From assembly GCA_037189785.1 (NCBI GenBank), contig JBBCIP010000111.1, positions 1 to 6,742 of the forward strand: DNA of 6,742 bases. The letters run 5' to 3'. The position numbers and the translations under genes were made by a program. Shown here piece after piece: positions 1 through 6,352 of this stretch; the first letter of the stretch is position 1, and each line of letters begins with the position of its first letter. Source of the stretch: Govanella sp037189785 (GTDB lineage: Bacteria > Pseudomonadota > Alphaproteobacteria > Sphingomonadales > Govanellaceae). The notes under the pieces are model-generated. The model made no database searches. It had not been told where the DNA came from and worked only from the letters and a program-made list of their open reading frames with translations.

Positions 1-491
1 AGCTCGCCGCCATAAAACTTGCTATATTCATCAATCATGTCATGCGGGCTGGTACCAAGACCAATATACGCTGGAACATGCCATTTATGATATTTCAAAA
101 TCACATTACCATCTGGTCCAATGATGAAAGCGGTATTGAACCAACGGTCAGGAAACTGTTCTAATCTTTCAACAACACCACCACCAGCGATATACATGCC
201 ATATTGTTTGGCTTTCTTTCCGAGTATTTCTGTTTCTGGGCCCGGTATCGTGATGGCCTTTTTCATGAATTCTTCCAGGCCGTCTTCCCCTTTACCTGGG
301 GTCGTAACGCCCTGCAAAAAGTATTCTGGCAACACAGCAAGACGAGCCGGTAATTCCCAAAAATAGCCAACACCAAAATCAATCATGTTACAAACACGAT
401 TAAGATTTTGCATAATATCGTCGCGGTTTTGCGCAACTTTGACTGCTGGCTGGATGACCAACCCTGTATACGTCTTAATTCTTGATGCCAT
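1..491 (-). CDS. Nitrilase-superfamily carbon-nitrogen hydrolase, N-terminal part
   Basis: This is the first 163 residues of a cytoplasmic C-N hydrolase (nitrilase/amidase superfamily), open to the window edge, so the C-terminal half is missing. The ATG at 491 is preceded by AAGG at 500-503, 8 bases away. Two of the three catalytic residues can be placed. The glutamate is E56 in LPEYF, and the lysine is K136 in KYHKWHVP. The superfamily cysteine would lie beyond position 1. Other family marks are the IPGP turn (82-85), the YGMYIAGGG strand (97-105) and FNTAFIIGPDG (118-128). A segment TSPHDMIDEY (147-156) follows the lysine and looks like a subfamily-specific loop. The family hydrolyses nitriles, amides or N-carbamoyl compounds; the substrate here cannot be assigned. 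It lies 42 bases downstream of the FAD oxidoreductase gene and is probably cotranscribed with it. Confidence 0.88.
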   Translation of the reverse strand, partial: MASRIKTYTGLVIQPAVKVAQNRDDIMQNLNRVCNMIDFGVGYFWELPARLAVLPEYFLQGVTTPGKGEDGLEEFMKKAITIPGPETEILGKKAKQYGMYIAGGGVVERLEQFPDRWFNTAFIIGPDGNVILKYHKWHVPAYIGLGTSPHDMIDEYSKFYGGE

Positions 492-533
492 TTTCTACGC
501 CTTGTCTAAAATTAAATTTGAAGCCGTGACTAT

Positions 534-2093
534 TTATGAATTAGCGTCTAAGTCTTCCAGTATCTCAACTGCGGTTACCATCCCCATGGCCGTTATTCCT
601 CCTCCCGGATGACAGGAAGCGCCGGTTAGATAGAAATTCTCAAGCGGCCCCCGATACTGAGAATATCCTGGCATGGGTCGGAAATAACCGGACTGCGACA
701 ACAAACGCTCGCCACCTGTTGTCGCGCCGCCGACTAAACAAGGATTGGCACGCTCAATACTGATGGGGGTGTCGATGTATTCGCCAAGAATATTTTCCGG
801 CCCCATATTGTCCGTATATTCGCGCAACTGCTTGAGAAGCAGGGCTGCATAATCTTGCTTAATATCTTCCCAATTCTTACCGTCACTGAGACGGTTGGGA
901 ACAAACGTATCGAGAATGAGCGTATGCTGGCCATTCGGCGCACGACTAGGATCAACCAAAGTCCAACAAGCTGTCCAAATAAATGGCTTTTTGGGAGGAA
1001 CACCCAAAGCAATATCCGCATAATGTTCCTGTGTTTCCGCAACCGAATAGAAGATCCGCTGGAACGCGGTTCGGCTCATATCCATACCATTCTTGAATTT
1101 TGGCGGCTCTTTTACAGCATAATGAGCACGAAACACACCGATATCACCAAACGAAAACGCTTTTGCCATGTGAATAACAGATGGCTCCAGATGCTCTGGC
1201 TCAATCAACTTTAAAAACGTCTGCTTAGGATCCAGGGAGCTGACCACCGCATGTTTTGCGTGCAATTCCCTTCCGTCACTTAAACGAATACCTTTCGCAG
1301 CCCCGCCTTTGACGATGATCTGCTCGACTGCGGATTGCGTAATAATCTCGCCATCATGAGCCCGCACATAATTGGCCAAGGCCTCCGCCAGCATTTGGCT
1401 CCCGCCTTTTGGGATAGCTTGGCCATATTCATGAATACCTGGAATCATAATATAGAAAGTCTGACCAACTGATCCCTGATCAGGCGTTATTTGCGGCGCG
1501 AGTGCCCAGCCGAGAATGACATTTTGTACTTCCGGATGTTCAAAATTCTCTTCCACAAACGCGCGCGCACTTAAATTATAAGCCCGCAGCATCTTCAGCC
1601 CAGCTTCGCTATTCTCCATCACACTCGGCAAATAACTAGGAGGCGACGGAGGTGAAAACATCCCCTTAACAAAACCATCCTTGATTTCGACGAATCCATC
1701 ATAAATTTCGCGATAACGGCGCGCATCGGCCTCCGAATATTGAGCAATGCTGGCGCAGGTCTTGTCCACATCTTTATAAATAATGATGCCTGGGCCATTA
1801 TGAGTCGGATGTCCCGTTATCAAGTCCTCTGCCCATATATATTCGAGGCCATGTTGTTTAAGCTCTGGCAAAAATTCCTTGAAATAGGGATTAGCGTGAA
1901 TCCAAACATGGCTAGACCCATAGAGATCATGCTTAAATCCTGGCAGCGTTACCTCTTGCGTCCCTGTTGCGCCGCCAAGCCAGTCATTTCGTTCAACCAC
2001 GATAGTTTTAAGGCCTTCACGAGCCAAATAAGCTGCGCAAGCAAGACCATTGTGGCCGCCACCGATAACAATAATATCCGCATCTGTACTCAT
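534..2093 (-). CDS. Phytoene-dehydrogenase-like FAD-dependent oxidoreductase (PYROXD2-like)
   Basis: A complete 519-residue flavoprotein of the CrtI/phytoene desaturase-like NAD(P)/FAD oxidoreductase family, close to the usual 500-550 residues. The N-terminal Rossmann fold shows IVIGGGHNG (8-16, GxGxxG at 11/13/16), the ribose-binding acid E34 after a run of valines, and GG at 40-41. The C-terminal FAD motif is LTGASCHPGGGITAMG (489-504). There is no signal peptide, so it is expected in the cytoplasm. The ATG at 2093 is preferred because it sits 9 residues before the first beta strand and has GGGA upstream; an in-frame TTG at 2117 would add 8 residues of no evident value. No carotenoid gene (crtB, crtE) is nearby, so carotenoid synthesis is unlikely. 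Proteins of this group outside carotenoid clusters are mostly uncharacterised and may oxidise amines or lipid-like substrates. It heads a probable two-gene operon with the nitrilase-like gene. Confidence 0.88.
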   Translation of the reverse strand: MSTDADIIVIGGGHNGLACAAYLAREGLKTIVVERNDWLGGATGTQEVTLPGFKHDLYGSSHVWIHANPYFKEFLPELKQHGLEYIWAEDLITGHPTHNGPGIIIYKDVDKTCASIAQYSEADARRYREIYDGFVEIKDGFVKGMFSPPSPPSYLPSVMENSEAGLKMLRAYNLSARAFVEENFEHPEVQNVILGWALAPQITPDQGSVGQTFYIMIPGIHEYGQAIPKGGSQMLAEALANYVRAHDGEIITQSAVEQIIVKGGAAKGIRLSDGRELHAKHAVVSSLDPKQTFLKLIEPEHLEPSVIHMAKAFSFGDIGVFRAHYAVKEPPKFKNGMDMSRTAFQRIFYSVAETQEHYADIALGVPPKKPFIWTACWTLVDPSRAPNGQHTLILDTFVPNRLSDGKNWEDIKQDYAALLLKQLREYTDNMGPENILGEYIDTPISIERANPCLVGGATTGGERLLSQSGYFRPMPGYSQYRGPLENFYLTGASCHPGGGITAMGMVTAVEILEDLDANS

Positions 2094-2186
2094 GAAATGA
2101 TCCCAATAGAAAACCAATCAAGCACTCGGCCGTGAGATAGAATACTCACACGCAAAGTGAAAATAGACACCAATCGCTGCCACGCT

Positions 2187-2214
2187 ATTATGAATAGATC
2201 GGGTTGATGTCCAA
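2187..2214 (-). promoter_or_regulatory. Candidate sigma-70-type promoter for the FAD oxidoreductase/nitrilase pair
   Basis: On the minus strand TTGGAC (2209-2214) is followed after 16 bases by CATAAT (2187-2192), close to the consensus -35 and -10 boxes. Initiation would fall near 2180 and leave a leader of roughly 85 bases before the ATG at 2093. It lies in the only sizeable non-coding gap of the window (2094-2326), which supports a separate transcription start for the left-hand genes. The call rests on motif resemblance alone. Confidence 0.3.
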
Positions 2215-2224
2215 TTTCTAAAGT

Positions 2225-2248
2225 CTTACAGTAACTTAACTATGTAAG
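2225..2248. promoter_or_regulatory. Small dyad, possible operator
   Basis: CTTACA (2225-2230) and TGTAAG (2243-2248) form 6-base inverted arms around a 12-base centre. A nested TTACAGTAA (2226-2234) is itself symmetric. The dyad lies 10 bases upstream of the candidate -35 box, where an activator or repressor could bind. Arms this short can arise by chance in A+T-rich DNA, so this is a weak call. Confidence 0.2.
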
Positions 2249-2326
2249 CTTATCGCCATTTTGCCTGTCGGCTAAAGGCCAGGTCAAATCAAACTTTCTA
2301 ATAGAGTCTATGAAGGTAAGCATGAT

Positions 2327-3409
2327 TTAGACTAGGCGGCGACGGCGCTCCAAATATGCGCTATAGCGTGACATACCGAAGCAAACACTCCAATAAATCA
2401 AGGCGATAAAAAGATAACCCGTGGCTCGCGCCGATGACATGTGCCATTCTGGATCACCTGAAATGGCATGAACCATCCCCAATAAATCAAAAAGACCGAT
2501 TATCACCAATAACGATGTTTCTTTAAACAACCCGATCACAACGTTTGTTATCTGTGGTGTCGCTAGGGCTAACGCTTGTGGCAGAATAACTGTCGTATGG
2601 CTATGAATATACCCCATGCCGAGCGCGCGCGTTGCTTCGTACTGCCCCACGGGGATAGCCTTCAAGGCTCCTCGCACAGCTTCCGCAATGTAGCAAGACA
2701 TTAAAACAGATAATGCACAAAGTGCTCTCAGGAGCTTATCTATTTCAAACTTTTCGGGAAGGAATAAGGGTAACATTATAACAGCAACAAACAATACAAC
2801 CAATGTCGGCACACTGCGCCATAACTCAACCCAAGCCCCTGCCAGGTTACGAATAATTGGAGAGCCTGATTCCCTACCCAAAGCTAATAAAATACCAATG
2901 GGAAAAGCGAAAACAAAACTGAAGCCACCAACAACAAGAGTTAGGAACAGCCCGCCCCACAGCCCTGTTTCTACAGACGTTAACCCAAAAATACCTCCAG
3001 CAAACAGAATAGCGGCAATGATTGGATAAATACCTACAAAGGCGATGATCCACCATTTTTTACCACGTACAGAGGGAACCAAAATGGGCAACAACAGCGT
3101 AAGCCCCAATAGCAACCCAATATCCACCCGCCATCGCTCACTAACGGGATAGGCCCCATACATGAACTGAGAAAAGCGCTGTCGAACAAACGGCCAACAT
3201 GCCCCAGATTTATCAGGACATGCTGTAGGATCATTACCACTCCAATAGGCATCGATCACAGCCCAATCAAACAGCGGCCACAAGGTTAGAACCAACAGCA
3301 AAATTCCAATTAAACTTGTATAAAGCCGCCAACTTTTGGCAGATGCCAAAAAATTTCCTTTCAACAAGGGGGAAACTAACTGCGGTTTCACATAGTTTCT
3401 TTCTGACAT
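2327..3409 (-). CDS. aapM: General L-amino-acid ABC transporter permease AapM
   Basis: A complete 360-residue inner-membrane permease of the HisM/polar amino-acid family, AapM/BztC type, which pairs with AapQ to form the channel. An N-terminal membrane segment (about 32-52) precedes a periplasmic loop with the pair C64 and C71 in ACPDKSGACWPF, then RFSQFMYGAYP, a pattern recalled as typical of AapM. Several more hydrophobic segments follow. The ABC permease EAA loop, which contacts the ATPase, runs from E243 (EAVRG) through YEATRALGMG to ILPQAL (275-280). The ATG at 3409 is 10 bases after the aapQ stop, with GGA 8 bases upstream, so translation is likely coupled. The usual next gene, the ATPase aapP, is absent: a 233-base gap and unrelated enzyme genes follow. 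The end is arginine-rich (RRRRLV). Confidence 0.93.
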   Translation of the reverse strand: MSERNYVKPQLVSPLLKGNFLASAKSWRLYTSLIGILLLVLTLWPLFDWAVIDAYWSGNDPTACPDKSGACWPFVRQRFSQFMYGAYPVSERWRVDIGLLLGLTLLLPILVPSVRGKKWWIIAFVGIYPIIAAILFAGGIFGLTSVETGLWGGLFLTLVVGGFSFVFAFPIGILLALGRESGSPIIRNLAGAWVELWRSVPTLVVLFVAVIMLPLFLPEKFEIDKLLRALCALSVLMSCYIAEAVRGALKAIPVGQYEATRALGMGYIHSHTTVILPQALALATPQITNVVIGLFKETSLLVIIGLFDLLGMVHAISGDPEWHMSSARATGYLFIALIYWSVCFGMSRYSAYLERRRRLV

Positions 3410-3419
3410 CCGCGTTCCA

Positions 3420-4571
3420 TCAAATCACATTATATCTATTATAGCGCTGATTAACGCGATGCATGACCATAGCCGCCAGTAACGAGATCAAAGAATAGGT
3501 TAAAAAGGTCATAAACATGATTTCTATGGGTCGGCCAACCAAATTATTGGTCGTCCCGACTAAGACAGATACAATTTCAGGATAGCCGATTGCTGCGCCG
3601 AGCGATGTCGATTTAAAAATATTTAAATAAATATTTGTGATGGGGGGAATCACAATGCGTAGCGCTTGGGGGAAAATAATATGCCGGAAGGTTGCAGCAG
3701 CACCAAGCCCCAAAGCCTGAGATGCTTCCCGCTGCCCTTTGGAAACAGCTTGGAATCCAGCCCGCATTATTTCTGCGAGATATGAAGCGTTATAAGTTGA
3801 TAGTCCAATAATTAATGCAACCAACTCCGGACTTATAACCAGGCCATCTTGATAGCCGAACTTTCCTAACGTTGGCACCTTGAATGTTGCGAGAGCAATG
3901 CTCAAACCAATAACAAGGAAGACCCACAGCATAAAGATCAACCAAGGCGATATAGAAAACGAATCGTTGAAAGCTAAATTCGTGCGATTTATCCGTAACT
4001 TCCAAATCCCAAGGACAGCTAGAACGGATATAAGACCGAATAAAATAGCAAAAATCGCCTCATTGTCAGAAGAAAAACTGATACTGGGTAAAAAAACACC
4101 CCTATTGTTAATATAGATCGTTCCAAACAGATCGTAGCTATCCCGAAATGATGGCAAAGCCCGAATGACAACAAAATAAACTAAAAAAATCTGCAATAAT
4201 GCGGGAATATTACGGAATATTTCCACAAAGCCATATCCAAAGGCGTTTAAAAACCAATCCCCACTGATACGACAGATCGCAATAACAAGCCCCAAAATTG
4301 TAGAAAAAATAATAGATAGTACCGCTAATAGAATTGTATTGAGTACTGCAACCGCAAAAGCCATATATATGGGTGAATCTGAGGAAAAAGAGATCAGCTT
4401 TTGATTAATGTCAAAGCCTGACCGCTCAAAAAGAAAATTAAATCCGGATTGCACCCCTAATCTATTAAGATTGGCAAAGGTCGTGTTTGCAATAAGCGCA
4501 ACCACCAAAACAATAACAGCAACGATTGCCGTCTGTATCACAATTGTTTTAAGGATCGCCCTATTAAACAC
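3420..4571 (-). CDS. aapQ: General L-amino-acid ABC transporter permease AapQ
   Basis: A complete permease of 383 residues from the GTG at 4571, AapQ/BztB type, partner of AapM in the inner membrane. A first membrane segment (about 8-28) is followed by the AapQ-style periplasmic stretch ERSGFDINQKLISFSSD. More membrane helices come next, then the EAA loop from EIMRAGF (267) through REASQALGLG to IIFPQAL (298-304), which would dock on an AapP-type ATPase. The start was chosen for the strong GGAAGG 7 bases upstream; a TTG at 4586 in the same frame would overlap that ribosome site and only add MEGVW. It begins 42 bases after the GST-like gene and ends 10 bases before aapM. Normally aapJ lies directly upstream; here two enzyme genes intervene. 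Confidence 0.92.
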   Translation of the reverse strand: MFNRAILKTIVIQTAIVAVIVLVVALIANTTFANLNRLGVQSGFNFLFERSGFDINQKLISFSSDSPIYMAFAVAVLNTILLAVLSIIFSTILGLVIAICRISGDWFLNAFGYGFVEIFRNIPALLQIFLVYFVVIRALPSFRDSYDLFGTIYINNRGVFLPSISFSSDNEAIFAILFGLISVLAVLGIWKLRINRTNLAFNDSFSISPWLIFMLWVFLVIGLSIALATFKVPTLGKFGYQDGLVISPELVALIIGLSTYNASYLAEIMRAGFQAVSKGQREASQALGLGAAATFRHIIFPQALRIVIPPITNIYLNIFKSTSLGAAIGYPEIVSVLVGTTNNLVGRPIEIMFMTFLTYSLISLLAAMVMHRVNQRYNRYNVI

Positions 4572-4578
4572 CCACACC

Positions 4579-4584
4579 CCTTCC
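4579..4584 (-). promoter_or_regulatory. Ribosome binding site that decides the aapQ start
   Basis: GGAAGG on the minus strand lies 7 bases before the GTG at 4571. This spacing favours GTG over the in-frame TTG at 4586, whose codon lies at the edge of the site itself and has no comparable purine tract upstream. Confidence 0.6.
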
Positions 4585-4613
4585 AATTATAACTTACACA
4601 GAAAATCATCTTG

Positions 4614-5243
4614 TCAGCGTGATATGGCAACCATCAACCCTTCAAGGGTACGCTGTGCAGATTTGTGCGCTAAGATCTGATCTCTCCACTTTACAAAACG
4701 CGGTTTCGTATCAAAAGGAGAAGGGTCGTTCTGACGCTTAAGAAATAACCCCATATAGAAATAAATGGGCACCAGACTACAATCAGCCAAACTAATCTGA
4801 TTTCCAACCACATAATCCGAGCCCGGCATGATTTCCGCCAATTGATCCATCACACGATCCAATTCATTGTAAAGTGTTTGCTTCTGCTCTCCATCAGAAT
4901 CATTCAAAGAACGGAGCTTAAAGAGAATTGGAAAAAGATATAAATCAACTGCTTTAATAAAAGCTCTCATCTGGGCTGCAGAAAGCGCATCTTTTGGACG
5001 CAACGATACTTCCGGCCATAAATCTTCTAAATACTCTTGAATAGCAGAAGACTCGACCAGCGCAGTTTCGTTTATCAACAACACCGGAGCTTTACCAAAT
5101 GGACTTAATCGACGATGGGCCTCTGATCCCATTCCGTCCGGTGGAGACTGATTTGATAGATCCCTACCCTTCTCATAGCACTGCATCCATATGCGAGCTG
5201 CATAAGGGGATGTCGGTAAAGATATCAAAATCAAATCAGGCAT
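4614..5243 (-). CDS. Glutathione S-transferase family protein
   Basis: A complete 209-residue protein of usual cytosolic GST length. The N-terminal thioredoxin-like domain (about 1-80) has TSPYAARIW (11-19), where S12 or Y14 may activate the thiol, the cis-proline in KAPVL (P53), and the glutathione gamma-glutamyl contact ESSAIQEYLED (64-74). The all-helical C-terminal domain (about 87-205) carries the N-capping motif SLAD (151-154) in VGNQISLADCSLVP. The family conjugates, isomerises or reduces compounds with glutathione; the substrate cannot be read from the sequence. The class is uncertain, with zeta- or theta-like resemblance from the SPY motif. The ATG is only one base after the stop of the aminotransferase gene (TAATATG), with a weak ribosome site, so it is probably translated by coupling. 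Its place inside an amino-acid transport operon suggests a role on an imported compound or a by-product, which is inference. Confidence 0.85.
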   Translation of the reverse strand: MPDLILISLPTSPYAARIWMQCYEKGRDLSNQSPPDGMGSEAHRRLSPFGKAPVLLINETALVESSAIQEYLEDLWPEVSLRPKDALSAAQMRAFIKAVDLYLFPILFKLRSLNDSDGEQKQTLYNELDRVMDQLAEIMPGSDYVVGNQISLADCSLVPIYFYMGLFLKRQNDPSPFDTKPRFVKWRDQILAHKSAQRTLEGLMVAISR

Positions 5244-5244
5244 A

Positions 5245-6339
5245 TTACCGCTCTTGCACGTAACGCGCTAAAATTTTCAAGAATTTTTCATTCTCTTCAG
5301 CGCTTCCTACTGTGATCCGCAAGCAGTCATTTGGTCCTGACACCCCTGTTGGTCGTGGAAGTATCCCATTTTTTATCAAGAAAGATGCCGCGTCTAATGC
5401 ATTCAACCCTTGTTCTGTGGGGAATCTTAACAAAATGAAATTTGTAACACTTGGCAGAACATCAATACCCAAACTGATGAGCCGAGTTTTCATAATCTCA
5501 CGCCATTTAATCGTATGATCGCGGACCATAATCGCGTGATCCTGATCACGCACAGCAGCGACTGCCGCAGCGAGTGCCGGAGCATTACTCTTAAACGGCG
5601 TACGGATACGTTGCATGGTATGAATGATTGCTTCAGCTCCATATCCCCAACCAATGCGAAGACCAGCTAATCCATAAAGTTTGGAAAAGGTTCTTGTTAC
5701 CAGTACATTTTTGGCATGGCGTGCGAGCTCAAACCCACCCTCAAAATCTTTTTCAATAACGTAATCGCCGTACGCTTCATCAAGCAAAAGAACTACATGC
5801 GGCGGCAAATTATCGTGAAGGCGACGAATTTCACTAGCCGGTATATAAACCCCAGTCGGATTATTCGGATTAGCAACAGCCACCAAACGTGTTTTTTCAG
5901 TTACAGATGCAAGAAGATTATCAACATTAACTTTCCAATCCTTCTCGGCAGCAACAACAACATTTGCCCCTTGCGCCAAGGCGTGGATACGGGTCATGAC
6001 AAAGCCATTCTCGCTCACGAGCACTTCTTGACCTGGATCAACGAAGGCTCTGATTGCCAGCAGAATAACTTCTTCGCTGCCATTCCCCCCGATGATACGG
6101 TCCGCTTCTAGGCCAAAGGTTTCCGCTATAGCCGAGCGAAATTCATACTGATCGCCTTCAGGGTACCGATTAACATTTTCCAGTGCTTTGATATAAGCCT
6201 CCCGAACCTTCGGGCTTGGTCCAAAAGGGCATTCGTTCGATGATAATTTAATTGGATTCTGCACACCTTGTATTTTGCTTTGCCCTTGCACATACTTTGG
6301 ACAGCGCTCAACAGCAGCACGTGGTAATGGTCCACTCAC
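5245..6339 (-). CDS. Histidinol-phosphate-type aminotransferase (PLP fold type I)
   Basis: A complete 364-residue aminotransferase of the HisC family (class I/II), at the family's normal length. Visible landmarks are SSNECPFGPSP (33-43), NRYPEG (57-62), the cofactor phosphate-binding GNGSEE (85-90), NPNNPTG (157-163), DEAYGDY (187-193), the Schiff-base lysine K220 in TFSKLYGLAGLRIG (218-230), and the C-terminal substrate-binding arginine R341 in LRITVG. All key PLP residues are present, so it should be active. HisC homologues transaminate histidinol phosphate or aromatic amino acids. With no his genes here and a place between aapJ and aapQ, a role in converting an imported amino acid is as likely as histidine synthesis, so no symbol is given. 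The start is the GTG at 6339, since the ATG at 6341 is followed at once by TGA. It begins 13 bases after the aapJ stop. Confidence 0.88.
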   Translation of the reverse strand: MSGPLPRAAVERCPKYVQGQSKIQGVQNPIKLSSNECPFGPSPKVREAYIKALENVNRYPEGDQYEFRSAIAETFGLEADRIIGGNGSEEVILLAIRAFVDPGQEVLVSENGFVMTRIHALAQGANVVVAAEKDWKVNVDNLLASVTEKTRLVAVANPNNPTGVYIPASEIRRLHDNLPPHVVLLLDEAYGDYVIEKDFEGGFELARHAKNVLVTRTFSKLYGLAGLRIGWGYGAEAIIHTMQRIRTPFKSNAPALAAAVAAVRDQDHAIMVRDHTIKWREIMKTRLISLGIDVLPSVTNFILLRFPTEQGLNALDAASFLIKNGILPRPTGVSGPNDCLRITVGSAEENEKFLKILARYVQER

Positions 6340-6345
6340 ATTCTT

Positions 6346-6350
6346 CTCCT
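6346..6350 (-). promoter_or_regulatory. Strong ribosome binding site before the aminotransferase GTG start
   Basis: AGGAG on the minus strand lies 6 bases before the GTG at 6339. It also lies 4 bases before an ATG at 6341 whose next codon is TGA. Only the GTG opens a reading frame, so this site fixes the start. Confidence 0.7.
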
Positions 6351-6352
6351 AT

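Noticed and set aside
534..2117. A longer form of the FAD oxidoreductase starting at TTG 2117
   Set aside because: The extra 8 residues precede the normal N-terminus of the Rossmann fold, and the ATG at 2093 has its own GGGA upstream.
1740..2135. An open plus-strand frame of 131 codons opposite the FAD oxidoreductase
   Set aside because: It lies antisense to a clear flavoprotein gene including its Rossmann motif, has no recognisable family features and no ribosome site of note.
2263..2279. GCCT/AGGC hairpin downstream of aapM as a terminator
   Set aside because: Only 4-base arms with a 9-base loop, and on the minus strand it is followed by AAAATGG instead of a run of T.
2301..2311. ATAGAGTCTAT palindrome just after aapM as a terminator or operator
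   Set aside because: As a hairpin it has only four A+T-rich pairs with a 3-base loop, and no T tract follows on the minus strand.
3429..3443. Two TATAAT boxes in tandem on the minus strand near the end of aapQ
   Set aside because: They are the codons of the repeated Tyr-Asn in RYNRYN at the AapQ C-terminus, and no -35-like hexamer lies at the right spacing for either.
4586..4591. A perfect TATAAT on the minus strand just before aapQ
   Set aside because: No -35 box sits at a suitable distance (CTGACA is about 20 bases away), and a start about 7 bases downstream would cut into the aapQ ribosome site. Probably chance in an A+T-rich gap.
5716..6111. An open plus-strand frame of 131 codons opposite the aminotransferase
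   Set aside because: It is antisense to conserved PLP motifs, and its translation resembles no protein family; a shadow of the real gene.
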